Notes: generated by a model from the letters alone, not told the origin. A DNA stretch of 64,000 nt from Fictibacillus macauensis ZFHKF-1 (GCF_000269865.1 NZ_AKKV01000042.1:1-64000); one strand, 5' to 3'. Positions 53,519-62,385 are shown, counted from the stretch's first letter. A program made the numbers and translations.

Positions 53519-53704
53519 ATGTCGAAATTACAGTTACTGGAATATGCAGTTTCTTGTAATGTCCATTTTGTTCCATTTGTAAAAATGACCTTGTCTAACG
53601 AACAAGCTATCGTAGAGATACCGGCGGAATATATGAAAAGGCCTTTTCCAAAAGGAATGCAAGAATGGAGTTTGAAACACTTGCGGAGCAGTTTGAACCA
53701 TTGA
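53519..53704 (+). CDS. Hypothetical 61-residue ORF overlapping the sigma factor gene
   Basis: The frame opens at ATG 53519 and ends at 53704, overlapping the sigma factor start by 40 bases. Its residues (VPFVKMTLSNEQAIVEIPAE and EWSLKHLRSSL) look protein-like, but there is no good ribosome site. A short partner of the sigma factor is possible. I do not recognise it. Confidence 0.3.
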   Translation: MSKLQLLEYAVSCNVHFVPFVKMTLSNEQAIVEIPAEYMKRPFPKGMQEWSLKHLRSSLNH

Positions 53705-54141
53705 TAAAATCACAAATTCGTAAACTCGGTGTGGCTCGTCAATTCGAAGAGTATTATCAAATAGGTCTCATTGCCCTATGGCAGGCTTCTACACGATTTA
53801 AGGAAGAAAAAGGAGATTTCGGTCCCTTTGCGTATCAAACCGTGCGAGGTATGATGCTCTCACATTTACGAAACGAGCGTAAACATCAGCAGGAAACAAC
53901 GCTTACGGCTGAACAAGCTGATGCAATCAGTGCACCATCTGTAAGCATGCCTTCGGATCTTGAAGAGTGGTCCTACTATTTAGCTCAATTAACTGCAAAC
54001 CAACAACAATGGGTGATAAAAAAAATCATCTATGGCATGAAAGAGTCTGAGATTGCTGAAGCAGCAGGAGTAACGATCGGGGCCGTTAAATCGTGGCGCA
54101 GACAAGCACTGACTCATTTACGAAAGTTACTACACGCATAA
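53665..54141 (+). CDS. Small sigma-70 family factor (YvrI/SigO-like)
   Basis: The 158-residue product has sigma region 2 in its first 75 residues (FEEYYQIGLIALWQASTRFK, FGPFAYQTVRGMMLSHLRNE). After a short linker it has region 4 with a helix-turn-helix (MKESEIAEAAGVTIGAVKSW). Region 3 is missing, as in very small sigma factors. The ATG at 53665 has AAAAGGAATG upstream. It faces DUF1659, DUF2922 and yvrJ, the same associations as YvrI (SigO) genes, so these are its likely targets together with itself. No anti-sigma factor is evident. Confidence 0.82.
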   Translation: MEFETLAEQFEPLIKSQIRKLGVARQFEEYYQIGLIALWQASTRFKEEKGDFGPFAYQTVRGMMLSHLRNERKHQQETTLTAEQADAISAPSVSMPSDLEEWSYYLAQLTANQQQWVIKKIIYGMKESEIAEAAGVTIGAVKSWRRQALTHLRKLLHA

Positions 54142-54188
54142 CAGAAAAGCGCTGTTCGATCACTTTTAAATAAAATTACACTATTTAA

Positions 54189-54203
54189 AATTTTCTGAAA
54201 AAA
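54189..54203 (+). promoter_or_regulatory. Candidate CodY box upstream of psuK
   Basis: AATTTTCTGAAAAAA matches AATTTTCWGAAAATT at 13 of 15 positions and directly abuts a TATAAT (54204-54209). CodY would link pseudouridine breakdown to branched-chain amino acid and GTP levels. Unverified. Confidence 0.4.
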
Positions 54204-54280
54204 TATAATGACAAACAAAAGTTGCGGAGGTAAACTGTTGTTGAGAAATTGGAAAAAGTAAGGGGATAGGGGTGGCTAAC

Positions 54281-55369
54281 ATGGAAAAAGAAGCACGAAT
54301 TATTGCGATGATTCAGCAAAACCCGTTTATTAGCCAACAAGTGATTGCCGATGAGCTGAGCATGTCGCGTTCAGCGGTGGCTGGGCATATTTCAAACTTA
54401 ATGAAAAGCGGCAGAATTAAAGGGCGAGCATACGTGCTCCCAGAAATGAAAGGCATTGTCTGCATTGGCGGCGCGCATCTTGATCGTAAAGCAAGCTGCA
54501 AGGCACCGATTCGCTATGAAACATCGAATCCCGTATCGGTGTCAGAAATGTGTGGAGGCGTTGTGCGTAATATTAGTGAAAATTTAGGGCGCCTAGGAAG
54601 CAATGTATCACTCATTAGCGCTGTCGGAAAAGACAAGGCAGGAGACATTGTTCTTGAGAAGACCGCGCAGGCAGGCGTAGATACCACGCAAGTAAAACGA
54701 CTGAGTCAGGAGGCAACCGGTACGTATACGGCCTTGCTGGATGCAAAAGGAGACTTGGCCGTCGCCATGGCGGATATGGCCATTTATGAGCAAATGACGA
54801 TTGCTTTTATTGAAGAAAAATGGTCACATATTGCTCATGCTGAATGGATGGTTCTTGATACGAATATACCAGAAGATACGCTGCACTATTGCATTGATCG
54901 CGCCGCTCAGGAAAGTATTCCAGTCGTTATTGATCCGGTTTCGAGTGCAAAAGCGAAAAAGCTACATCAGCGTCTGAAACATATTCATACGATTTTACCG
55001 AACCGAGAAGAAGCGGAAGTGTTAGCAGGCATGCCAATTAACGCAATCGCTGATTGTGAGCAAGCAGCGCAGCGCATGCTACGAATGGGTGTGCGCAATG
55101 TAATTATTACACTTGGTGGTGATGGTGCATATGTAGCCTCCAAAACGGTCAAGCAACATCTTCCCGTTCAAGCAACAACAGTTGTAGATGTTACTGGTGC
55201 AGGCGATGCGTTTAGTGCGGGTGTATTATACGGCTTATCTCATAATAAAGACTTACTAGAAGCATGTCGGTACGGCATGACGATTGCTGCATTAACTGTT
55301 CAAACGAGTACATCTGTTCATGTACATCTTTCAAAAGAAAAGATTCACAATCATGTCGTTGCGTTGTAA
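54281..55369 (+). CDS. psuK: Pseudouridine kinase with N-terminal helix-turn-helix (PfkB family)
   Basis: PsuK phosphorylates pseudouridine to pseudouridine 5'-phosphate for the next enzyme, PsuG. The 362-residue product has an N-terminal winged helix (QQVIADELSMSRSAVAGHIS) and then a PfkB kinase. The kinase entry is VCIGGAHLDRKA and the C-terminal signature is VDVTGAGDAFSAGVLYGL, with the catalytic Asp. The fused HTH suggests that it also binds DNA. The ATG at 54281 was chosen; a GTG at 54272 with AAGGGG upstream is a real alternative. psuG follows after 21 bases. Confidence 0.9.
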   Translation: MEKEARIIAMIQQNPFISQQVIADELSMSRSAVAGHISNLMKSGRIKGRAYVLPEMKGIVCIGGAHLDRKASCKAPIRYETSNPVSVSEMCGGVVRNISENLGRLGSNVSLISAVGKDKAGDIVLEKTAQAGVDTTQVKRLSQEATGTYTALLDAKGDLAVAMADMAIYEQMTIAFIEEKWSHIAHAEWMVLDTNIPEDTLHYCIDRAAQESIPVVIDPVSSAKAKKLHQRLKHIHTILPNREEAEVLAGMPINAIADCEQAAQRMLRMGVRNVIITLGGDGAYVASKTVKQHLPVQATTVVDVTGAGDAFSAGVLYGLSHNKDLLEACRYGMTIAALTVQTSTSVHVHLSKEKIHNHVVAL

Positions 55370-55390
55370 GTAAAAAGGGGGAACAGAGAA

Positions 55391-56323
55391 ATGAAGCCAT
55401 TTTTAAGCTATACAGACGAAGTAAAGAAAGCGCTTACAGAAGGATTGCCTGTTGTTGCTTTAGAGTCGACGATTATTTCTCACGGCATGCCGTATCCACA
55501 AAATGTAGAAATGGCACTAGAGGTTGAACAAATTATACGCGATCAAGGTGCCATACCAGCAACCATTGGAATTATGAATGGTGTGATTAAAATCGGCTTA
55601 ACGCGCGAAGAGTTAGAAGAGTTTGCTACAAATCCCTACGTGGAAAAAGTGAGTCGGCGCGATTTGCCAGCCGTCGTTGCGAGTGGGAAAATTGGCGCAA
55701 CAACGGTAGCTGCTACGATGATTGCTGCTAAACTTGCAGGCATTGCGGTTTTTGCAACGGGAGGTATCGGCGGGGTGCATCGTGGTGGTGAAGTTTCGAT
55801 GGATATTTCAGCAGATTTAACAGAGTTAGCACAAAGTGATGTGGCGGTCGTATGTGCTGGGGTCAAGTCCATTTTAGATATTGGTCGTACATTAGAATAT
55901 TTAGAAACGCAAGGCGTTCCCGTTTTAGGGTATCAGACGAGTGACTTTCCATCGTTCTTTGCCCGCGAAAGTGGCTTTGGTGTGGACGTTACGTGTCAAA
56001 CGGCAGAAGAGGCGGCACAGCTACTGCACACGAAATGGGCATTAGGCTTACAAGGAGGAGCGGTCATTGCTAATCCGGTGCCAACGGGTTATGCTATGGC
56101 TTTTCATGAGATTGAACAAGTGATCGTTCAAGCATTAAACGATGCGGACGAACAGCAGATTGCGGGCAAAGCGGTTACGCCATTTTTACTAAATGCACTG
56201 AAGGAACGGACAGGCGGAGCAAGCCTTGCCACAAATATAGCACTCGTAAAACATAATGCATTTGTAGCGGCCGAGATTGCCATTGCCTATAGCGCATTGA
56301 AAACAACACATCAACTAGCCTAA
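55391..56323 (+). CDS. psuG: Pseudouridine-5'-phosphate glycosidase
   Basis: PsuG breaks the C-C bond of pseudouridine 5'-phosphate to give uracil and ribose 5-phosphate. The 310-residue product has the family landmarks [25 protein letters not shown] (active-site Lys region nearby), [12 protein letters not shown], and [11 protein letters not shown]. It is co-transcribed with psuK and a terminator follows. Length is normal. Confidence 0.95.
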   Translation: MKPFLSYTDEVKKALTEGLPVVALESTIISHGMPYPQNVEMALEVEQIIRDQGAIPATIGIMNGVIKIGLTREELEEFATNPYVEKVSRRDLPAVVASGKIGATTVAATMIAAKLAGIAVFATGGIGGVHRGGEVSMDISADLTELAQSDVAVVCAGVKSILDIGRTLEYLETQGVPVLGYQTSDFPSFFARESGFGVDVTCQTAEEAAQLLHTKWALGLQGGAVIANPVPTGYAMAFHEIEQVIVQALNDADEQQIAGKAVTPFLLNALKERTGGASLATNIALVKHNAFVAAEIAIAYSALKTTHQLA

Positions 56324-56329
56324 ATGAAC

Positions 56330-56360
56330 AAGCATCCGAGTAATCTCGGGTGCTTTTTTT
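56330..56360 (+). terminator. Terminator of psuKG
   Basis: AGCATCCGAG and CTCGGGTGCT form a stem with a TAAT loop, followed by seven T. Confidence 0.9.
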
Positions 56361-56541
56361 GCGCTTTAAAATCCGGTACGCACGGGGGGCGGCTACCCAC
56401 ACCAAAAAGGGTGACGAGAATAGTATGCAATATGAATAATGCCAAAGAATGTTTGTAAAAGAGATAAAGGACAGACAGGCGTCTAAGAACAAAGTGATTC
56501 TTTGGTTATTCTCCGATCAATTTTATAGTAGGAGGTTAATA

Positions 56542-58071
56542 ATGAGTAATTCGAAAAAAAAATCAAAATCGCATGATTATAGAAAAGATCGTCATGCTAG
56601 CAAATCACACCGTAAACACAGAAAAAGTAAAGAAAGAACGAAAGAAGCATCGAAAACATATTGTTCAAATACGAAGTGGGAATATTACAAACCAGCCAAA
56701 ACAGACTACGGTTGTGGAGGATATAGTAGTAAGTGCAAAACCATCGTAGATTCTGGTGGAGAAAGCTACAATGGGTCGTATGGTGAAAATGGGCGGTACC
56801 AGGCAGAGGATGAGCAGTCAGGTGGTCATCATGTTGCGTCACATGACGATGATTGGGCTAAGCGTTTATATGGAAATCACATGAATGCTACGACTCATCA
56901 AGAAGTTAATGCTGGAGAACAGTGGGAAACCGATCCAAGAGCTTTCACTGGCGATGAATGGGGAGGCGACACGTCCTTTAGCACTGGTGAGTGGAACGGA
57001 GGCAAAACCTTTGTCGGTGACGAATGGGACGGAGGCACATCCTTTAGCGGAGGCGAGTGGGATGGCGGCCAAACCATTGGCAGAGACGAATGGGGAGGCG
57101 ACACATCCTTTAGCGGAGGCGATTGGGACGGAGGCAAAACCTTTGTCGGTGACGAATGGGATGGCGGCACATCCTTTAGCGGAGGCGATTGGGACGGAGG
57201 CAAAACCTTTGTCGGTGACGAATGGGATGGCGGCACATCCTTTAGCGGAGGCGAATGGAATGGAGGCAAAACCTTTGTCGGTGACGAATGGGGAGGCGGC
57301 CAAACCATCGGCAGAGACGAGTGGGGAGGCGACACGTCCTTTAGCACTGGCGAGTGGGACGGAGGCAAAACCATTGGCAGAGACGAGTGGGGAGGCGACA
57401 CGTCCTTTAGCACTGGCGAATGGGACGGTGGCCAAACCATCGGCAGAGACGAGTGGGGAGGCGACACGTCCTTTAGCACTGGCGAGTGGGACGGCGGCCA
57501 AACCATTGGTGGAGACGAATGGGGAGGCGACACGTCTTTAAGCACTGGCGAGTGGGACGGCGGCCAAACCATCGGCGGAGACGAATGGGGAGGCGACACG
57601 TCCTATAGCACTGGCGAACGGGAAGGAGACTCATCGTATACAGGTGATGAATGGTCGTATTCAAAAGGTGAAACGTACAAAAGGAAACAAGGCGGACCAA
57701 AATATGGTGGCCAATTTTATAAATCAGGTTCTCGCAAGACATCTAATGAGTCTCTCTTAAAAAGAGCGCATGAGTTCGACGATCGTGCGTATAAAGCGTT
57801 AAAAGAGGCTGCTAGTTATCAAGAAGAGGGAATAGAGTTAGCAAGAAAATACGTTAATCTTGAGTATAAAAACAAACCAAATAGTGATTCGTATTGCTTG
57901 AAGGCCTATGAAGACGTACGCAAGCTGATTGCTCAAGTAGACCGTGATCGTACGGATGCTCTTAAAGAGATGCAATCAGCGCTAAAAGAACTAGATCGTG
58001 CATATCGCAATGATCAACGGTTAGAACAAGCGAAAAGAAAGTACGACCGTTGTCAAAATAAAAAATACTAA
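56542..58071 (+). CDS. Large repeat protein with DEW-type 22-residue tandem repeats
   Basis: The 509-residue product has three parts. Residues 1 to about 70 are very basic (Lys, Arg, His, Ser-rich) with a few Cys (TYCSN, YGCGGYSSKC). Residues about 137-370 are roughly ten copies of a 22-residue unit of the form (G/R)DEWGGDTSFSTGEWDGGQTI, itself two 11-residue halves each with an EW/DW-x-GG core. The last 130 residues are charged and predicted helical (ARKYVNLEYKNK, LKEMQSALKELDRAYR). There is no signal peptide. I do not recognise it. The basic head, Gly/Trp/Asp repeats and Cys suggest a spore-coat or surface structural protein, which is inference. The start follows a strong TAGGAGG. Alternative ORFs in other frames are artefacts of the repeat. 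Confidence 0.75.
   Translation: MSNSKKKSKSHDYRKDRHASKSHRKHRKSKERTKEASKTYCSNTKWEYYKPAKTDYGCGGYSSKCKTIVDSGGESYNGSYGENGRYQAEDEQSGGHHVASHDDDWAKRLYGNHMNATTHQEVNAGEQWETDPRAFTGDEWGGDTSFSTGEWNGGKTFVGDEWDGGTSFSGGEWDGGQTIGRDEWGGDTSFSGGDWDGGKTFVGDEWDGGTSFSGGDWDGGKTFVGDEWDGGTSFSGGEWNGGKTFVGDEWGGGQTIGRDEWGGDTSFSTGEWDGGKTIGRDEWGGDTSFSTGEWDGGQTIGRDEWGGDTSFSTGEWDGGQTIGGDEWGGDTSLSTGEWDGGQTIGGDEWGGDTSYSTGEREGDSSYTGDEWSYSKGETYKRKQGGPKYGGQFYKSGSRKTSNESLLKRAHEFDDRAYKALKEAASYQEEGIELARKYVNLEYKNKPNSDSYCLKAYEDVRKLIAQVDRDRTDALKEMQSALKELDRAYRNDQRLEQAKRKYDRCQNKKY
56950..57655 (+). repeat. 66-bp coding tandem repeat (33-bp half units)
   Basis: GGAGGCGACACGTCCTTTAG and related blocks recur at multiples of 33 bases. Blocks are shuffled, and one half unit is missing near 57290, which points to recombination within the array. 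Confidence 0.85.
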
Positions 58072-58079
58072 TTATATGA

Positions 58080-58118
58080 AGCTGTTTGCGGGGAACGCCC
58101 TACTCAAACAGCTTTTTC
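58080..58118 (+). terminator. Terminator of the DEW-repeat gene
   Basis: AGCTGTTTG and CAAACAGCT form a nine-base-pair stem followed by TTTTT. Confidence 0.85.
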
Positions 58119-58201
58119 TAGTGCCCAAATCTTAGGTATACAACTTCCCAATTAAGCCGTCCTACATATACTGCTAGCGTACGAGGAAAGGGGGAGAGGC
58201 G

Positions 58202-58663
58202 ATGACGATGCTACCTATTCCATCAACTTGGGGTATTAGCGCAAATGTAGGGGGAATGCCGCTAATTTGGGGGACGATGTATTTAGCGACACTTCAAGGT
58301 AATCAGCTAACGGGTTCTATTAATTTTCGCGGAGCGCCCATCCCGTTGTCTGGTTACTATAGCGAAAGTACACAGCAAGTGATGCTTGAATCGCCGTATG
58401 CAGAATTTACGGGTACCGTTTTTTTATACGAAGATCCTAGCATTAATATTCGTCACTTTGTTATTAACGGACGTGTCATCATGAAGCCATCGTCTCAACA
58501 AGCTGGGCAAGGAGGAACATGGATTGCCTCCACTGATATTTATGTTCCGGGTCTTAGTAGTCAGCCACAACAGTATGAATCTCAGTTACCACCTGTGGGT
58601 GCTTTTACTACATCAGACTACTTATCACATCCCGATCAACGAAAAGAAAAACCCGCTGAATGA
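58202..58663 (+). CDS. Unknown beta-rich protein
   Basis: The 153-residue product has no signal or membrane helix and looks beta-stranded: GTMYLATLQGNQLTGSINFR, MLESPYAEFTGTVFLY and HFVINGRVIMK. It has a disordered Gln/Pro/Ser tail. I do not recognise it. The start ATG follows GAAAGGGGGAG. Being next to the repeat protein gene and of similar structural look, it could belong to the same surface or spore structure; that is a guess. Confidence 0.6.
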   Translation: MTMLPIPSTWGISANVGGMPLIWGTMYLATLQGNQLTGSINFRGAPIPLSGYYSESTQQVMLESPYAEFTGTVFLYEDPSINIRHFVINGRVIMKPSSQQAGQGGTWIASTDIYVPGLSSQPQQYESQLPPVGAFTTSDYLSHPDQRKEKPAE

Positions 58664-58683
58664 CTACCATCAGCGGGTTTGTT
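58648..58683. terminator. Bidirectional terminator between the unknown gene and brnQ
   Basis: AAACCCGCTGA and TCAGCGGGTTT form an 11-base-pair stem that overlaps the end of the 58202 gene. Confidence 0.85.
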
Positions 58684-58689
58684 CTATGA

Positions 58690-60042
58690 TTAGGAAATTT
58701 TTTCTTTACTCATTTTTGCTTGTCCTTCTTGGTGAAGAAGTAAGGATAAAATATATCCAATGACACCACCGACTAAGGCAGGCACTACCCATCCAAGCCC
58801 CGTACTATAAAACGGTAGTATGTTAGCAAAGACATTTGTTACGGATGAAACAGGAATTTCGGCAGCTTTTAATCCGTCAAACACACTAACGATAAATGTG
58901 AACAATAGGCTTAGTTGATAGACGAGACGACGACCTTTAAATAAAGAATGCGCAAAGGTTAAGAAAATCAACATAATCGCAATCGGATAAATCGCTGTAA
59001 GAACAGGCACAGAGATTTTTATCAATTGATTAAGGCCGATATTAGCTACAAGTGCACTAAAGACGGACAAGACGACGGCAATGACTCTATAGGAGATCTT
59101 CGGAAATACTTTATGAAAATAAGCTGCACAAGACGTAATGAGCCCAACACTTGTTGTTAAACAAGCAATAACAATCATCAGTCCTAAGAATACATTTCCT
59201 AATGAGCCGAAGTAGTAATTTGCGACAGCGGCAAGAACTTCACCACCGTTACTAAAGTGACCGAGCTTCGAAACACTTGATGCACCCATGTACGATAATG
59301 CTGAATACACAATAACAAGAACGAGAGCAGCAATCCCCGAAGCTTTTGCACACGTAATGGCAATGGAACGTTTATTTGTTCCTTGCTTCGTTTTAATTGC
59401 ATTAATAATAATAATTCCGAAAACGAAGGCAGCGAGCGTATCCATCGTTAAGTAACCTTGTTGAAAACCAGTAAAGAAAGAATGGTTTAAAAATTCTTTC
59501 GTTGGTGCTTGAATCGCACCGATCGGACGAATGATGGCCGCAAGTACAAGTACACCGATAAATGTAAGCTTTAGTGGCGTTAATACTTTCCCAACAACAT
59601 CCACAATCTTAGTTGGATTTAACGAGAGAACGCAAGATAATCCGAAGAAAACAATGGTGAAAATGGCAAGTGGTAAATGACCTGCATTTTCATTCAAAAA
59701 AGGCTTTACCCCAATTTCAAACGAAACACTTCCAGCACGGGGAAGTGCAAATAGCGGTCCAATCGATAAATACAAAATAAAAGTATAAATAGCACTAAAC
59801 CAAGGGTGCACACGATTTCCTAGTGATTGAAGATCTTCACTGCCGGAAATACCAAAAGCAAAAACACCTAAAAGAGGCATTGCAACCCCTGTAATGAGAA
59901 AGCCAATCGTAGCCTCCCAAACGTTGGAACCAGCCGATTGACCAAGCATAGCTGGAAAGATTAAGTTACCTGCACCGAAAAATAGGGCAAATAACATAAG
60001 ACCTATGACCAGTGTTTGCGAAGATTGTTTATTAGTAGACAC
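58690..60042 (-). CDS. brnQ: Branched-chain amino acid:cation symporter BrnQ
   Basis: The 450-residue protein has twelve membrane helices and the LIVCS family motifs: LFALFFGAGNLIFPAMLGQSAG near the start, GPLFALPRAGSVSFEIGV, and GFQQGYLTMDTLAAFVFGI. It imports leucine, isoleucine and valine with sodium or protons. GGAGGGTTT precedes the ATG. A CodY-like box lies 20 bases upstream of the start, as expected for such a gene. Confidence 0.93.
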   Translation of the reverse strand: MSTNKQSSQTLVIGLMLFALFFGAGNLIFPAMLGQSAGSNVWEATIGFLITGVAMPLLGVFAFGISGSEDLQSLGNRVHPWFSAIYTFILYLSIGPLFALPRAGSVSFEIGVKPFLNENAGHLPLAIFTIVFFGLSCVLSLNPTKIVDVVGKVLTPLKLTFIGVLVLAAIIRPIGAIQAPTKEFLNHSFFTGFQQGYLTMDTLAAFVFGIIIINAIKTKQGTNKRSIAITCAKASGIAALVLVIVYSALSYMGASSVSKLGHFSNGGEVLAAVANYYFGSLGNVFLGLMIVIACLTTSVGLITSCAAYFHKVFPKISYRVIAVVLSVFSALVANIGLNQLIKISVPVLTAIYPIAIMLIFLTFAHSLFKGRRLVYQLSLLFTFIVSVFDGLKAAEIPVSSVTNVFANILPFYSTGLGWVVPALVGGVIGYILSLLLHQEGQAKMSKEKIS

Positions 60043-60062
60043 GATAAAACCCTCCGAATAAG

Positions 60063-60077
60063 AATATTATGAAAATT
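60063..60077 (-). promoter_or_regulatory. Candidate CodY box of brnQ
   Basis: AATATTATGAAAATT matches AATTTTCWGAAAATT at 13 of 15 positions (the motif is palindromic). A position close to the start codon fits repression of branched-chain amino acid uptake when these amino acids are plentiful. Confidence 0.5.
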
Positions 60078-60376
60078 TAGAACGACCAATGTCGTTTGCT
60101 GTCGAAGTCATTAATGAATAATAACAAACTCTCATAAAATTTCAAGAGATATACGTAAAAAATTTAATTTTTTTCAAAATTACAACTTCAACGTAATAAA
60201 GTGATGAAGAGATGAAATGATGACAAAAGTCCCCTCATAGCTTGTCCTACAACGAAAGTCCTTATGAATCACCATAAATATGAAAAAATGAACTGGAGGA
60301 TATTAACAGCTAAAATTTTTTTGCTCATAAGATAAATCGTATCTACTTTTTCCCTGAGTTAGGTGAAAAATAACAT
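60078..60376. other. Intergenic region between brnQ and argS
   Basis: No ORF or RNA gene is supported in these 300 bases; brnQ promoter elements are expected at the left edge. AT-rich tracts (AATTTAATTTTTTTCAAAAT near 60160) may hold a further CodY-like site. Confidence 0.4.
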
Positions 60377-60417
60377 AAAAGCAGTAAATCACACCTTATG
60401 CGGTTTGATTTACTGCA
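60377..60417 (-). terminator. Terminator of argS
   Basis: GCAGTAAATCA and TGATTTACTGC form an 11-base-pair stem; the minus-strand side runs into TTTTATG, seven bases past the argS stop. Confidence 0.8.
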
Positions 60418-60423
60418 TTGTCT

Positions 60424-62109
60424 TTATAATTCTTCAGGTGCCTGCACGCCGAGCAGTCGTAAGCTTTCTTTTAACACAATCGTTACACTTTTCACAAGAG
60501 CGAGACGGTTGTCGCGCTCGGAGTCTTCTGTAAGAATGCGAACAGCGCTGTAATAAGCATTAAAAAGGTGGGCGAGTTGAATGGCGTACTTGGCTAGTTG
60601 TGATGGCTCATAGTGACTAAAGCTATTTTGGACGATGACCGGAAATAGAGAGAGGTGCTTCACAATAGAAAAGCTGTGATCATCGCAAAGTCCTGATGTA
60701 GATGGAGCAGATGTTACTTTTCGTAAGAGCGAACAAGCTCTAGCATGTGTATATTGAAGGTAAAGGGCGGTGTCACCTTCAAAGGCAAGCATAGTTTGTA
60801 AGGAAAATTCAACATTGCCAAGACGATCATTTTTTAAATCATGAAAGATCAGACTTCCGACCCCGATTTGTTTGGCAACGACTTCTTTATTAGGCAAGGT
60901 GGGGTTTTTTAATTCGATCGTTTGGCGTGCGAGTGAAATCGCCTCAGCAATCACCTCTTCTAACAAGATGATTTTCCCTTTTCGCGTGGACATTTTTTTC
61001 CCTTCTTTTAAAATAAAGCCGAACGGAATATGAATCATCTCTTTTGCCCAAGTGTAGCCCATTTTCTCTAACACAAGCATCACTTGTTGAAAATGTAAGC
61101 TTTGTTCAGGACCAACAACATATAAGCTTTTCTTAAAATGATACGTTTTGTAACGATCAATAGCAGCTGCCAAATCACGCACAGCATATGTGGAGGCACC
61201 GTCTCTTTTGACAATAAGACAAGGCGGTAAACCGTGCTCCTCTAAGGAAACAACTTCAGCGCCATCTGACAAGGTTAAGAGTCCTTTTGCTCGTAGTTGG
61301 TTTACAACGCCTGCTATTTTATCGTTATAAAAGGCTTCGCCGTTATAAGAATGAAAAGAGATAGACAATAAATCATATGTCTTCTGAAACGATTGGATGG
61401 ATTCATCACGAAACCATTTCCAGAGCTGTAAGGCTTGCTCGTCACCATCTTCAAGCTTTTTAAACCAAAGGCGCGCCTCATCGTTGAGCGCAGGATTGGT
61501 TTGTGCTTTTTCATGAAACATTACATAAAGTGCTAGCAGTTCGATAATAGGTTGCTTACGAACACGGTCTTCGTCACCCCAGTGTAAATAGGCCGTAATT
61601 AACTTGCCAAATTGTGTGCCCCAATCACCAAGATAGTTAATGCGAATTGGCACGTAGCCATTTTTTTCAGCAAGATGACTTAGGCTTGCGCCAATGACCG
61701 TTGAGCGTAGATGACCCATTGAAAACGGCTTGGCAATGTTCGGTGACGATAAATCAATCGTCACAGTAGCACCGTTACCAGCATCATGATCACCATAATG
61801 TTCGCCTTCGCGTAAAATGCGCGATAGTACCTCAGCACTAAAGGATAAACGGTGAAAAAAGACGTTTACATACGGCCCATGCGCTTCTACTTTTTCAAAG
61901 GCAGGATGCGAAATCGCCTCAGCAAGCTCTTGGGCTATATCGACAGGAGAAATCTTCAGTTCTTTAGCAAGAGTGAAGCAAGGAAAGGCTGCATCACCTA
62001 GCTCTTTGCGGCGTGGTGTTTCAAGCAAGTTCGTAATGTGTTGTAGTGAAAGCTTACCTTGGAGCGCGGTATGAAGCGCTTGTGCAAACGTGAGTTGATA
62101 GGATTCCAT
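60424..62109 (-). CDS. argS: Arginyl-tRNA synthetase
   Basis: ArgS charges tRNA-Arg. The 561-residue class I enzyme has an N-terminal additional domain and the HIGH-type motif in SPNIAKPFSMGHLRST. The KMSKS loop appears as GKKMSTRKG, and the C-terminal anticodon-binding helix bundle ends ESLRLLGVQAPEEL. ATG at 62109 is preferred because AAGGGA lies about ten bases upstream; ATG 62118 would be only two bases from it. A T-box leader controls it (see 62137-62378). Confidence 0.95.
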   Translation of the reverse strand: MESYQLTFAQALHTALQGKLSLQHITNLLETPRRKELGDAAFPCFTLAKELKISPVDIAQELAEAISHPAFEKVEAHGPYVNVFFHRLSFSAEVLSRILREGEHYGDHDAGNGATVTIDLSSPNIAKPFSMGHLRSTVIGASLSHLAEKNGYVPIRINYLGDWGTQFGKLITAYLHWGDEDRVRKQPIIELLALYVMFHEKAQTNPALNDEARLWFKKLEDGDEQALQLWKWFRDESIQSFQKTYDLLSISFHSYNGEAFYNDKIAGVVNQLRAKGLLTLSDGAEVVSLEEHGLPPCLIVKRDGASTYAVRDLAAAIDRYKTYHFKKSLYVVGPEQSLHFQQVMLVLEKMGYTWAKEMIHIPFGFILKEGKKMSTRKGKIILLEEVIAEAISLARQTIELKNPTLPNKEVVAKQIGVGSLIFHDLKNDRLGNVEFSLQTMLAFEGDTALYLQYTHARACSLLRKVTSAPSTSGLCDDHSFSIVKHLSLFPVIVQNSFSHYEPSQLAKYAIQLAHLFNAYYSAVRILTEDSERDNRLALVKSVTIVLKESLRLLGVQAPEEL

Positions 62110-62136
62110 GTGTCGCATCTTCCCTTCTCAATATAA

Positions 62137-62378
62137 TAAAAAAAAGCCCGTCTCTATTGAAAGAGACGGGCATACCCGCGGTACCACTCTTGTTGTTCAG
62201 TACTGAACCCACTTTAAAAAATGAATAACGACATCACCCGATCTACTCTACGACAATGTTCAAGTAGACATCTCAGAAGTGCGCTTCCAACAAGAGACGA
62301 ATCGCGCAGGCTTTCACCATCCCTGGCTCGCTTTGCATGTCTACTCATTCTACTCATTGTACTCTCTTCATCATTGAT
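62137..62378 (-). ncRNA. T-box riboswitch leader of argS (Arg specifier CGC)
   Basis: Read on the minus strand, the leader has a Stem I with the distal AGCGAGCCAGGGATGGTGAA type segment. It then has the specifier loop GGAAG-CGC-ACTTCTGAG, in which CGC (62281-62283) is an arginine codon at the position used in other T-boxes. The T-box bulge AAGAGTGGTACCGCGGG is at 62175-62191. It ends in a terminator with stem GCCCGTCTCT/AGAGACGGGC and a T run (62137-62171). Uncharged tRNA-Arg would bind both the specifier and the bulge and allow read-through into argS. Confidence 0.92.
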
Positions 62379-62385
62379 TTTTGAT

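Noticed and set aside
56866-57599. Several long ORFs in other frames over the DEW repeat
   Set aside because: They are by-products of the 66-base repeat. The annotated frame alone has a strong ribosome site and non-repeated ends that look coding.
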